In this document: positions 34,472 to 43,311 of the stretch, piece after piece | How the letters are laid out: each line of letters begins with the position of its first letter | How positions within the stretch are numbered: the stretch's first letter is position 1 | Origin: an uncultured Alloprevotella sp. | GTDB lineage: Bacteria > Bacteroidota > Bacteroidia > Bacteroidales > Bacteroidaceae | Reading direction: 5' to 3' | Length of the DNA: 64,000 nucleotides | Assembly (NCBI GenBank): GCA_944322325.1 | Contig: CALUOQ010000013.1 | Span: 1-64,000 of the forward strand | Made by a program: the position numbers and the translations under genes | Notes under the pieces: generated by a model | The model's input: only the letters and a program-made list of their open reading frames with translations | Databases searched by the model: none | What the model was told of the DNA's origin: nothing

Positions 34472-34515
34472 GCCCGCCGGCCTTTCCTCCAGTTACGGGG
34501 GATGGGCCGGCGGGC
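34472..34515. terminator. Bidirectional terminator between the lipoprotein and GH2 genes
   Basis: Arms gcccgccggcc (34472-34482) and ggccggcgggc (34505-34515) lie between the plus-strand stop at 34433 and the minus-strand stop at 34550. Confidence 0.75.
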
Positions 34516-34549
34516 TTCGTTGTTGTTTCAGGTCTCTGAAATGGTTTTG

Positions 34550-37500
34550 TTATTGGATGTTGAGCGAAATGCGTCCGTAGCAAGGCAAGGCTTCAAGGCA
34601 CTTGCAGTAGTTGCCCCAGGCTATTTCGGGATAGTCCCATCGGTTGTTGACATAAAGGAACAGGCTTTCGTCAGCCTTTCGGCTGAGGCGACAGGCCACC
34701 GAAGCGGTCGGGTCGGTCACGGTCAGGCGGTGCGTCTTGCCATCGCCTTGCTGGCTTAACTGATAGACGTAGATGTTTTCCTTCATACCCTTGGCGGCCT
34801 GCGTCAGGGGGCGTTTGCAGTTGGCGCCGGCATCGGCCCAGTAATAGTAATTGTGTGTGTCGAGGGGCCAAGGCTGGTCGGGACGCTCGCCATAAGCCGG
34901 GACGTTTGCGTTGTAGAGCGGGAAACGGCCCTCGTTGCCGGCAAATTCGCCTTCGGGGTAGTAGTTCCAATATCCGTCGCGTTCCCACGAGACGGTGTCG
35001 TACACGTCAGCGGGCAGACGGAATCCCAGTCCCGTTTCGCGCAGGTAGCCGTTGGGCAGGCCGTCGGTGGTGTAGCTGATGTCGAGCTGTCCCGTCGGTT
35101 TGATGCAGATGGTGTAGTCCACGTGTACATCGCCGTAGTGGCCGGACAGGCGGACACAGACGTCGTCACCGGTTTTCTTCCAGTCGAAACTTTCTTTCTC
35201 CCACGAGTCGGGGTCGACCGTGTATGAGCTGGCCATCTTGCGCACTTCGGCGCCCGAGAGGTGATTCAGGTTGACCTGCATGTGGGCGAGCGGGCCGCGC
35301 TCGATGACGACTTCGTTGCCGGATTTTGCATTTGTGATAAGCCCTGTGTTTTTGTCGAAAGGGATGGTGAAACCAGGTCCGGCGACGGTCAAAACGGTCG
35401 CAGCGTCCGTGACGACGAGCGCAGCGCCAGAAACGACGGGCGTAGCACTTGTTTTTCGCGTCTGGCCGATGGTGGGCTGATAGGCATCGATGAGCTGGCC
35501 GTCGCGGTCGAGAAACTCGATGAACACGGATTTGCCGTCCGTCCAGTCGCAGGCCGGCAGGGTGAGCGTTCCTTTCCGGTGGGGCTCCGTCGGGGTGAGT
35601 GTGGCGGCGGCAGTGTGGCCGTCGTAGGTGAAGCGGGCCGTGATTTCACGGAGGTTGGTGTGGTCGAAGCGGTTGTACACCGTCAGGACTATCGGTGAGC
35701 CTGCTGTGGCGTCGATATAGTCATTCACAAAGAGGCGCACCGGCGAGTAGGCTTTCTTCGTCGACCAGAATTCGGGTTTTGGCCGTCGCCATACGTCGAC
35801 GATGCCCCACTCGCCGTAGCCGACGCATTTGCCCTGCACGTCGGCAGGTTTGGCCGTGTGGGCGAAAGTCTTCCAATAGGCCGTGCCGACTTTCGGTTCG
35901 GGCAGGGCGAACGTCTCGTCGACGTAGCCCCAGATGGCGCCACCCAGTCCGCCGGGGGCGTCGAACAGTCCGCTCCACATGCGGTCGAGCGATTGCCCCC
36001 AGAACTCGCGGATGCCGGGGTCTTCCTGAAGGGTGGAGTAGGTGTAGCAGGCAGGATGGGCCCACTCGTCGAAGAGGGCGGGGATGCCGTGACCTTGGAA
36101 GCCACGGGTCGACATGCCCCACTGGTCGAGGTTGCCGTTGTAGTCCTGATAGTGCATACTGAGGATGTCGAAAATTTTCTGTTTGCGGTCCACCGAGCCG
36201 GGATAGCTGAATATGACCGGGCGGGTGGAGTCGTTCGCCTTCACCCAGTCGTAGCTGAGCTGGAAGTTGGTACCGTAGGTGCTTTCGTTGCCGATGCTCC
36301 ACATGATGATGCTCGGGTGCGTACGGCTGCTTTTCACCATTTCCTGACATTGCCCCACGTATTGTGCAGTGTGGGTAAGGTCGTTGTGGGAAGCGCCCGG
36401 CGCGTAATTTTTCTGGCGGTAGGTGTTGACGAAGCAGACGGCTGTTTCGCTTTCGACGTAGATGCCGTAACGGTCGCAGAAGTCGAGGAAGCGCTCGTTG
36501 GGCGGGTAGTGCGACGTGCGGACGAAGTTCATGTTGGCTTCCTTGAAGAGGCGGGCGTCGAGGCTGTCGATTTCGCGTGTGGTGGTGCGGCCGAGAGTGG
36601 GATGGAGGTCGTGCCGGCAAGCGCCGCGCAGTTTGACGGGGCGGCCGTTGACCAGGAGGCGGGCACCTTGCACCTCGATTTCGCGGAAGCCGACCTGCCG
36701 GCGGAGGGTATAGCTGTCGCCCCCGGAGGCAGTGGTCGTCAGAATGAGGGTATAGAGGTTGGGATGTTCGGCGTCCCATTTGGCCGGGCTGTCGACGTTC
36801 AGCGTGAGCGTATCCCGACTACCGGGGGCAAGGGTAAACTGAGGGGTCGCCAACGGAACGGGCTTGCCCTGCGGGTCGAGCAATTCGACGCGCACTTTGG
36901 CCGGGCGTTTGCCGTCGACGTTGCAGCTGAGCCGCAGTTCGGCGTTTTGGTAGACGGAATCGAGGTCCGTTTCGACGTTGAGGTCGTACAGGTGGGTTGA
37001 GGGCAGGCTGTAGACCGTGACGTCGCGCAGGATTCCGCCGATAGGATGGTGGGCGTATCCTGCGGCGTAGGAGATGTCGTCGATGCGGTCCACGACTTCA
37101 AGCGCGACGCGGTTGTCCCGGCCCGGCGTGACGAGGTCGGTGATGTCGGTTTCCCAACGGGTGAAACCACCGCGGTGCTCGCGGACGAAGCGGCCGTTCA
37201 CGTAGAGCTTGGCCCGGCTGTAGACCCCGTCGAAGCGCAGTATGGTGCGACGGTCCTTGAAGTCGGCCGGCAGGCGAAAGCTTCGTTCGTAATAGAAGGG
37301 CTTGTCGTGTTGGATGGCATAGCCTTGCATCGCTACTTCGCCGGGTACTTGGACCGTGGTCCAGCGGCTGTCAGCCGTAGGGCGGAAGCGCCATTCGCCG
37401 TTGAGCGATACGACCGGTGTCCGCACGCCGTTTACCGACTCGGGAAGCACGTACGTGCGTGGGCCCGCAGGGTCGTACGTCTGTCCCAGTGCCTGCATTC

Positions 37501-37573
37501 CGCTCCAGCTTAGTGCGAGAGCGGCAATCAGTATCCGGGAACGGGATTTTGCTGTACAAGGAAACTTTTGCAT
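34550..37573 (-). CDS. Glycoside hydrolase family 2 enzyme (beta-galactosidase-like)
   Basis: A 1007-residue secreted enzyme. Signal peptide about residues 1-31; sugar-binding domain (60-200, NGEWRFRP, FDGVYSRAKLYVNGRFV); immunoglobulin-like domain; then the TIM barrel, with the acid/base E430 in MWSIGNES and the nucleophile E503 in LFDEWAH. HDLHPTLGRT (321-330) replaces the usual HDHHP-type motif. Residues about 705-729 (TRKTSATPVVSGAALVVTD, AATVL) are encoded by the 21-bp array D and lie between the barrel and the C-terminal beta domain. GH2 covers beta-galactosidase, glucuronidase and mannosidase, so the sugar is not fixed. The AraC gene upstream on the same strand may control it. Confidence 0.9.
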   Translation of the reverse strand: MQKFPCTAKSRSRILIAALALSWSGMQALGQTYDPAGPRTYVLPESVNGVRTPVVSLNGEWRFRPTADSRWTTVQVPGEVAMQGYAIQHDKPFYYERSFRLPADFKDRRTILRFDGVYSRAKLYVNGRFVREHRGGFTRWETDITDLVTPGRDNRVALEVVDRIDDISYAAGYAHHPIGGILRDVTVYSLPSTHLYDLNVETDLDSVYQNAELRLSCNVDGKRPAKVRVELLDPQGKPVPLATPQFTLAPGSRDTLTLNVDSPAKWDAEHPNLYTLILTTTASGGDSYTLRRQVGFREIEVQGARLLVNGRPVKLRGACRHDLHPTLGRTTTREIDSLDARLFKEANMNFVRTSHYPPNERFLDFCDRYGIYVESETAVCFVNTYRQKNYAPGASHNDLTHTAQYVGQCQEMVKSSRTHPSIIMWSIGNESTYGTNFQLSYDWVKANDSTRPVIFSYPGSVDRKQKIFDILSMHYQDYNGNLDQWGMSTRGFQGHGIPALFDEWAHPACYTYSTLQEDPGIREFWGQSLDRMWSGLFDAPGGLGGAIWGYVDETFALPEPKVGTAYWKTFAHTAKPADVQGKCVGYGEWGIVDVWRRPKPEFWSTKKAYSPVRLFVNDYIDATAGSPIVLTVYNRFDHTNLREITARFTYDGHTAAATLTPTEPHRKGTLTLPACDWTDGKSVFIEFLDRDGQLIDAYQPTIGQTRKTSATPVVSGAALVVTDAATVLTVAGPGFTIPFDKNTGLITNAKSGNEVVIERGPLAHMQVNLNHLSGAEVRKMASSYTVDPDSWEKESFDWKKTGDDVCVRLSGHYGDVHVDYTICIKPTGQLDISYTTDGLPNGYLRETGLGFRLPADVYDTVSWERDGYWNYYPEGEFAGNEGRFPLYNANVPAYGERPDQPWPLDTHNYYYWADAGANCKRPLTQAAKGMKENIYVYQLSQQGDGKTHRLTVTDPTASVACRLSRKADESLFLYVNNRWDYPEIAWGNYCKCLEALPCYGRISLNIQ
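35387..35459. repeat. 21-bp-period array D, inside the GH2 gene
   Basis: Cores CGCAG (35399), CGCAG (35420) and CGTAG (35441) are exactly 21 bp apart, in the inverse orientation relative to array B. The reverse complement contains aaaaacaagtgctacg, as in array B unit 1. Translated as heptads with the pattern (S/D)AAxVV. Confidence 0.8.
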
Positions 37574-37601
37574 GTGGTCTGAGCTTATTTTTAACTACAT
37601 G

Positions 37602-37609
37602 CAAAGTTA
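37602..37609 (-). promoter_or_regulatory. -7 box (TAACTTTG, minus strand) for the GH2 gene
   Basis: Plus-strand CAAAGTTA, 29 bases before the ATG at 37573. Confidence 0.55.
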
Positions 37610-37708
37610 GCAAGGCTTTTCTGTCTTTTGTCAGAGCGCCGTTGTCCGAAATTGTTCAAATCGGCTTTTCGCCTATTGCTTTTTTATGGAAACGGAACAC
37701 GCTCAGGG

Positions 37709-38587
37709 TCATTTGTTGAGTTCATGGGGCAGACAGCCTTCGTAGCGTTTGAACATACGCGAGAAGTGGGCTTGCGAACGAAAGCCGCACTGGAAGCAAA
37801 TTTCCTTGATGGAAAGCGTCGTTTGGCGAATCAGTTCGGCCGCTTTGCTGATTCGTGTCCGGTTGAGGAAGTCGTTGGGATTCGTGTGGAGGTAGAGCGT
37901 GAAGAGGCGGCGCAGGTAGCGTTCACTGATGCCGGACTGAGTGGCCATCGTGCGGACACTGAGTGGCTGGGCGTAGTTGGAGCGCACGTTGTTGACGGCC
38001 TGCTTCAGTGCGTCGGGATAGTCCTGCGGCAGGAAGTTTTCTTCCAGATACCGGCAAAGGTGTAGCTGAAGCTCCGCATAGTGGAGCATGACCAGCTGTT
38101 CGTGGAGGGGGCGCTTGGCCGTCAGTTCGGAGATGATTTGCCGGATGGTTTGTGTCAGTGACGTGTTGTCAATGATTCGGATGACTGTATCCGAGGTGTC
38201 TTCGGAAAATGCGGCAGGAAGAAACGAAGTGAGTGAGGAAATGAGGCTGGGAAGAAATTCGAGTTGCATCAGGGTGCATCCCCGCGAGCCGCTTTCGAAA
38301 AAATGGGGAACCAGTGAGGGAATAATCATCATCTCGCCGTGGCGGAACTTCAGCCGTCTGCCGCCGACCTCAAGAAAGCAATTGCCGCGGTAGACATAGT
38401 TGATTTCAATGCGCAGGTGCTGATGGGGACCGTAAGTCTCGTGCGGCGTGAAGGAGATAAAGCGGAACACGTCGGCCAGACGCTTGTGTTCGATATTGTC
38501 GGAGAGTTGCGACAATATTTGGGCGAGGGACTGGGGCGTAGTCACTTTCTGGTTTTTCGGTTCTTTGAGGTCAGTGTGAGCGGACAT
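37709..38587 (-). CDS. AraC family transcriptional regulator
   Basis: A 292-residue regulator. The N-terminal cupin-type sensor (about residues 55-100, HQHLRIEINYVYRGNCFLEV, FRHGEMMIIPSLVPHFFE) binds a small ligand. The C-terminal two helix-turn-helix units run about 193-290 (LSVRTMATQSGISERYLRRL and IKEICFQCGFRSQAHFSRMF, with KRYEGCLPHEL at the end). It lies 135 bp upstream of the GH2 gene on the same strand and both have their own -7 box, so it may activate GH2 in response to a sugar. A longer upstream start is not needed, as the -7 box is only 133 bases away. Confidence 0.93.
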   Translation of the reverse strand: MSAHTDLKEPKNQKVTTPQSLAQILSQLSDNIEHKRLADVFRFISFTPHETYGPHQHLRIEINYVYRGNCFLEVGGRRLKFRHGEMMIIPSLVPHFFESGSRGCTLMQLEFLPSLISSLTSFLPAAFSEDTSDTVIRIIDNTSLTQTIRQIISELTAKRPLHEQLVMLHYAELQLHLCRYLEENFLPQDYPDALKQAVNNVRSNYAQPLSVRTMATQSGISERYLRRLFTLYLHTNPNDFLNRTRISKAAELIRQTTLSIKEICFQCGFRSQAHFSRMFKRYEGCLPHELNK

Positions 38588-38720
38588 GGCAGATTTTTAT
38601 AAGGTGCAGTGAAACTGCGTTTTTTGAGGATGCCTGATGTGACGCTTCGGGAGGAAGTGTCGCATGGCACATAGACGGTCCCTTTAGGCGGAGCGCCGGG
38701 AGGACGAACTTGCGATTTTA

Positions 38721-38728
38721 CAAAAATA
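38721..38728 (-). promoter_or_regulatory. -7 box (TATTTTTG, minus strand) for the AraC gene
   Basis: Plus-strand CAAAAATA, about 135 bases before the ATG at 38587. Confidence 0.4.
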
Positions 38729-38856
38729 AGGGTTGCGTCCATCAGAAGAGCAACGCCGAGACGTAAAATTTGTTAATTCATGTCGATTTTGCGGATTGCA
38801 GTATGCCGCACGAGGGTACTGCGCGGAAATACGGTTAAGGTACAGGGATAAGAAAA

Positions 38857-38896
38857 GTCCCTCTCCGCAGACAGGGACGAGCGTGCGGAGAGGGAC
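38857..38896 (-). terminator. Terminator of the RND efflux operon
   Basis: Arms gtccctctccgca (38857-38869) and tgcggagagggac (38884-38896). On the minus strand the second arm is followed by ttttctt. Confidence 0.8.
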
Positions 38897-38923
38897 ATGG
38901 AGGATTCCTGGGTGTTTGGAACG

Positions 38924-40249
38924 TTATTCCAGATAGTGCGTGATGTGGCCGCTGATTTGCAGCAGGGAAATTTCGCAGACCTTGGTGTCGTATTCGGCTG
39001 TCAGGAGACGGTCTTCGGCGTCGAGCAGACTGTTCTGGGCTTCACGCATTTCGATACCGGCCAAGTCGCCAAGCAGGAAACGCTCGTAGGCGATGGCATG
39101 GTTTTCGCGGGCTACGATAAGATTCTGGCGTTCAAGGTTGAGTAAGCGCTTGTTGTTCTGATAGGCTTGCCACAGGTCGGCCAACTGGGCGCGGAGGCTG
39201 ACTTCGAGGTCCTGACGTTCCCAGGCAGCGCTCTCGGCGGCGAGTTTGGCGTTTGCGCGTTCCCGGCGTCGATTGCCGTCGAAGAGATTGAAACCGATAG
39301 TGGCTCCGAAGTTGAGGCCCAAGTTGTTGCGCTTGGACGTGGAACCGAAGCCGTAGCGGTTGTGCGTATAGCCGTAGCCGGCGTTGAGGCGCAGGTAGGG
39401 GTAGTCGCGCGAGCGGACGGCCTTGAGGTCGATGGCGGCAAGGCGTTGGTTGTGGGCGGCGTTGAGCAACTGGCTGTTGCTCCGCAACATGCCGGCGAGC
39501 AGAGAGTCGTAGTCGAGCTCCATGTCGAGGCGGATGACGGTGTCGGAGACGGTGATTTGCCGCGTGATGCTGTTGGAAGCCATGAGTTCGTTGAGCCGTA
39601 TGCGCGAGGTGGCGAGCACTTCGATTTGCTTGAGACACTCGGCGCTGTCGGCATTGAAGTCGACGCCGGCTTGGCGGTAGTCGAGGCGTGAGTTGTCGCC
39701 GATAAGGTAGCGCTCCTCGGCAATACGCAAACGCTCCTTGGACAGCTTGACGGCGTAGAGCAGGTTCTTGTAACGGATTTCCTGCTGAACGAGGTTGAAG
39801 TATTCGCTGGCCAGATTGGCCATGTAGTCCTCGATGGCCATGCGCGTGGCCGTTTCGCCCTGACGTTGCAGCTCGCGCAGGCGGCTGATGTTGGTCTGTA
39901 TCTTGAAGCCGTCGAACACGGTCCATTCGGCGTCGACGCCGGCCGTGAAGGTGTGGTCGAGGGCGCCGCGGTTATGCGTGACGCTGCCCGTGAGACGGTC
40001 GGTGGACTTCGAGTTGTCGAGGTTGCCCGTATAGCCCACGGAGAGGTCGACGGTGGGCAGGGCGCCGGCGTTGGCCAAGGTATTGTTGTTGGCTGCGGTT
40101 TGCTCGTCGTTGCGGACCACTTTCAACGAATAGTTGTTTTGCAATCCTTCCTGAAGAAAGTCGCGCAGGGTGCTGTTTTGTGCCTCTGTGGGTTCGCTCC
40201 AGGCGAGGAGCAAGAGCAGGATCAGGGGCAGGAGGTGGGGTTTCTTCAT
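38924..40249 (-). CDS. TolC-family outer-membrane efflux channel
   Basis: A 441-residue protein with a signal peptide (PHLLPLILLLLLAWSEPTEA). Two long coiled-coil repeats of the TolC fold are visible (RDFLQEGLQNNYSLKVVRND and later LEVSLRAQLADLWQAYQNNK). It forms the trimeric duct that joins the RND pump to the outside. Its start overlaps the pump stop by four bases (ATGA), so they are translated together. It closes the operon MFP-RND-TolC and ends in a terminator. Confidence 0.93.
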   Translation of the reverse strand: MKKPHLLPLILLLLLAWSEPTEAQNSTLRDFLQEGLQNNYSLKVVRNDEQTAANNNTLANAGALPTVDLSVGYTGNLDNSKSTDRLTGSVTHNRGALDHTFTAGVDAEWTVFDGFKIQTNISRLRELQRQGETATRMAIEDYMANLASEYFNLVQQEIRYKNLLYAVKLSKERLRIAEERYLIGDNSRLDYRQAGVDFNADSAECLKQIEVLATSRIRLNELMASNSITRQITVSDTVIRLDMELDYDSLLAGMLRSNSQLLNAAHNQRLAAIDLKAVRSRDYPYLRLNAGYGYTHNRYGFGSTSKRNNLGLNFGATIGFNLFDGNRRRERANAKLAAESAAWERQDLEVSLRAQLADLWQAYQNNKRLLNLERQNLIVARENHAIAYERFLLGDLAGIEMREAQNSLLDAEDRLLTAEYDTKVCEISLLQISGHITHYLE

Positions 40250-43200
40250 GCTTTTGCTTGTTTGGCTGCCTTTTTGGACAGGTCGGTGGATAGGTAGGTG
40301 TAGATGGCGGGAACGATGAAGAGGGTGAGGAACGTCGATATGATCATTCCGCCTACTACGGCAATGCCCATGGCGTTGCGTCCCCTGGCTCCCTCTCCGT
40401 TGGCGTAGACCAAGGGAACGAGGCCGAGGATGGTGGCTGCACTGGTCATGAGGATGGGGCGCAGGCGCTGGGCGGCCGCGTCGCGGATGGCCTGTAGCTT
40501 GGCTTCGCCGGCTTTCTGTTTTTGGTTGGCAAACTCGACGATGAGGATGCCGTTTTTGGCGACGAGCCCGATGAGCATGATGATGCCGATTTGGCTGTAG
40601 ATGTTCATGGTCTGGTCGCTGAGTGCCATGAAGATGAGGGCGCCGCAGATGGCCAGCGGCACGGTCAGCATGATGACGAAGGGATCCTTGAAGCTCTCGA
40701 ACTGGGCGGCGAGGATAAGGTAAATGAGGACTAGCGCAAGCGAGAAGGCGAAGATAAGGCTCGAAGCGCTCTCGCTGAAGTCCTTTGACTCGCCGGCCAG
40801 AGCGGTGCGGAAAGTGTCGTCGAGTGTGTTTTGGGCTATCTTGTCCATTTCCTCAATGCCTTGGCCTATGGTCTTACCTTCGGCCAGACCCGCCGATACG
40901 GTGGCCGAGACGAAGCGGTTGTAACGGTAGAGCTTCGGGGGGGCGATGTTTTCCTCGAGGTCGACGAGGTTGTCCATCTGTACCATGGTGCCGTCGTCGC
41001 TGCGGACGTACAGGGACTTCAGGTGCATAGGCGTGTTGCGCTGCTGCCGGTTGATTTCACCCACAATTTCGTATTGCTTGCCGTTGAGGTAGAGGTAGCC
41101 CATGCGCTGTCCGCTCAAACCGTACTGGAGGGTTTGGGCGATGTCCTGCGTACTGACTCCCATGAGGTTCGCTTTTTCACGGTTGATGTGGATGCGTACT
41201 TCGGGGTTGCTGAATTTGAGGTCGACGTCTGCCATTTGGAAGGTGGGATTCTCGTAGACTTGGGCCATGAATTTGGGCAGTACTTCCTGAAGCTTCTCGA
41301 TGTTGGTCGCCTGAATGACATACTGTACGGGCATGGCTCCGCGCTGGTTGCCGAACGACGAGCGCTGTTGCACAAAGGAACGGGCGTCGGTTTTGCTCTT
41401 GATGGCTTGTGACAGCTTTTCGGCAACCTCCATTTGCGAATAGTCGCGTTCCTTGATGTCTTTCAGGGTGATTTGGATGTTACCCGTGCCGTCGGACACT
41501 CGTGCCGTGATGAACTCGGCGTCGGGCATGAGAGAGTCGGCCAAGCGGTTGATGTCTTCGGTGTAGTCGCGCATGTACTCGTACGAGACACCTTCGGGAC
41601 CAGTGGTGCGGATGGTGATGCTGGAACGGTCCTCGAGGGGGGCCATCTCGCTGGGGATGGTCTGCCAGAGCCAAACGATGACGCCCACGGAGACGGCCAT
41701 GATGGCGATGGCCCACGCGCGGTGTTGCAGGAAGGCGTTCAGGCTACGGGCGTACAGACGGTTCATGCCGGCAAAGAAGGGTTCCGTCTTGGTGTAGAAC
41801 CAACTTTGCTTCTCGCGGTGTACGAGGATTTTTGTGGCGAGCATGGGGGTGAACGTCAGGGCTGCAAAAGCCGAGATGAGCACCGAGCCGGCGACGACAA
41901 AGCTGAACTCGCGGAAAAGGCGACCCGTGGTACCCTCCATGAATACGATCGGGAAAAACACGGATACGAGCGTAATGGTGGTCGAGACGACAGCAAAGAA
42001 AATTTCCTTGGCACCCTCAATGCCTGCCTCCTTGGGTGGCATGCCTTGTTCGATGCGGATGTATATGTTTTCTGTCATGACGATGGCGTCGTCCACCACG
42101 AGCCCGACGGCCAAGACGATGGCCAGCATGGAGAGCACGTTGATGGAGAAGCCCGCGACATACATGACGAAGAAAGCGCCGATGAGCGATACGGGGATGA
42201 CGATGCACGGGACGAGCGTCACGCGCCAGTCGCGCAGGAAAAGAAAGATGATGATGATGACGAGTACAAACGCTTCGTACACCGTGTCTTTCACTTCGTT
42301 GATGGAAGCGCGGATGAAGCGCGTATTGTCGAAACCATATGAGTACTGGACGTCGTCCGGGAGGTCTTTCTTCATCTGTTCCATACGCTCGTAGACGGCC
42401 TCGGCGATGTTGATGTGGTTGGCTCCCGGCTGCGGAATGACGACCACGCCGACCATGGGCACGCCGTTCATTTTCATGTAGCTTTTCAGATTGCGGGCGC
42501 TGAGTTCTGCCTGTCCGATGTCGCTGAGGCGAACGATTCTTCCGTTGGTCTCCTTGATAACCAGGTTATTGAATTCCTCAGTCGTGTGCATTTGACCGAG
42601 GGTACGAATGGTCAGTTCGACTGTGTTGCCCTCGATGCTGCCCGAGGGAAGCTCGATGTTCTCGCGGTCGAGCGCATTCTTTACGTCAAGCGGAGTGATG
42701 CCGTAACCTGACATCTTGACGGGGTCGAGCCACAAGCGCATACAATAGCGCTTTTCACCCCAGATGGATACGCTGCTCACTTCGGGGATGGTCTGGAGTT
42801 GTTCCTTGACGGTGAGGTCTGCGATTTCGCTGAGTTCCAGCAGGGAGCGCTTGTCGCTTTGGATGGCAACCATAAGGATGGGTTGGGCGTCGGCGTCGGC
42901 TTTGGAGACGGTCGGCGGGTCGCAGTCGCGCGGCAGATTGCGCTGTGCGCGCGACACTTTGTCGCGTACGTCGTTGGCGGCGGTTTCGAGGTCTACGGAG
43001 AGTTCGAACTCAACCGTAATGCGGCTCTGTCCTTGCTGGCTGACACTGGTGAGCGAACGGATGCCTGGGATACCGTTGATGTTCTGTTCGAGCGGTTCTG
43101 TTATCTGATTCTCAATGACGTCGGCATTGGCTCCGGAGTAGGAGCACTGCACTGAAATGATGGGATTGTCGACGGACGGATATTCCCTGACGCCGAGGCT

Positions 43201-43290
43201 CAGGTAGCCGATACAACCGAACAGCAGAATGACCAGCGTCAGCACAGTGGCCAACACCGGGCGGCGGATGCTTAGTTCTGAAATGTTCAT
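40246..43290 (-). CDS. RND multidrug efflux transporter (AcrB/HAE1 type)
   Basis: A 1014-residue inner-membrane pump of the typical length, with twelve membrane helices and two large periplasmic loops. N-terminal MNISELSIRRPVLATVLTLV is the family start. The proton-relay aspartates are D400-D401 in LAVGLVVDDAIVMTENIY. Helix repeats include SINVLSMLAIVLAVGLV and, in the second half, GIIMLIGLVAKNGILIVEFA. It takes substrates from the periplasm or inner leaflet and pumps them through the TolC channel. Drugs, bile acids or detergents are plausible; the substrate is not readable. Confidence 0.95.
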   Translation of the reverse strand: MNISELSIRRPVLATVLTLVILLFGCIGYLSLGVREYPSVDNPIISVQCSYSGANADVIENQITEPLEQNINGIPGIRSLTSVSQQGQSRITVEFELSVDLETAANDVRDKVSRAQRNLPRDCDPPTVSKADADAQPILMVAIQSDKRSLLELSEIADLTVKEQLQTIPEVSSVSIWGEKRYCMRLWLDPVKMSGYGITPLDVKNALDRENIELPSGSIEGNTVELTIRTLGQMHTTEEFNNLVIKETNGRIVRLSDIGQAELSARNLKSYMKMNGVPMVGVVVIPQPGANHINIAEAVYERMEQMKKDLPDDVQYSYGFDNTRFIRASINEVKDTVYEAFVLVIIIIFLFLRDWRVTLVPCIVIPVSLIGAFFVMYVAGFSINVLSMLAIVLAVGLVVDDAIVMTENIYIRIEQGMPPKEAGIEGAKEIFFAVVSTTITLVSVFFPIVFMEGTTGRLFREFSFVVAGSVLISAFAALTFTPMLATKILVHREKQSWFYTKTEPFFAGMNRLYARSLNAFLQHRAWAIAIMAVSVGVIVWLWQTIPSEMAPLEDRSSITIRTTGPEGVSYEYMRDYTEDINRLADSLMPDAEFITARVSDGTGNIQITLKDIKERDYSQMEVAEKLSQAIKSKTDARSFVQQRSSFGNQRGAMPVQYVIQATNIEKLQEVLPKFMAQVYENPTFQMADVDLKFSNPEVRIHINREKANLMGVSTQDIAQTLQYGLSGQRMGYLYLNGKQYEIVGEINRQQRNTPMHLKSLYVRSDDGTMVQMDNLVDLEENIAPPKLYRYNRFVSATVSAGLAEGKTIGQGIEEMDKIAQNTLDDTFRTALAGESKDFSESASSLIFAFSLALVLIYLILAAQFESFKDPFVIMLTVPLAICGALIFMALSDQTMNIYSQIGIIMLIGLVAKNGILIVEFANQKQKAGEAKLQAIRDAAAQRLRPILMTSAATILGLVPLVYANGEGARGRNAMGIAVVGGMIISTFLTLFIVPAIYTYLSTDLSKKAAKQAKA

Positions 43291-43311
43291 ACTTGGGCTG
43301 GGCTTTCAGGA

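Larger units (their letters stand above)
38588..38923. other. Intergenic region between the AraC gene and the efflux operon end
   Basis: About 335 bases. It contains the AraC -7 box (38721-38728) and the terminator of the efflux operon (38857-38896). No supported gene. Confidence 0.55.

Noticed and set aside
38733-38936. 67-codon plus-strand frame
   Set aside because: Overlaps the terminator of the efflux operon and has no family features.
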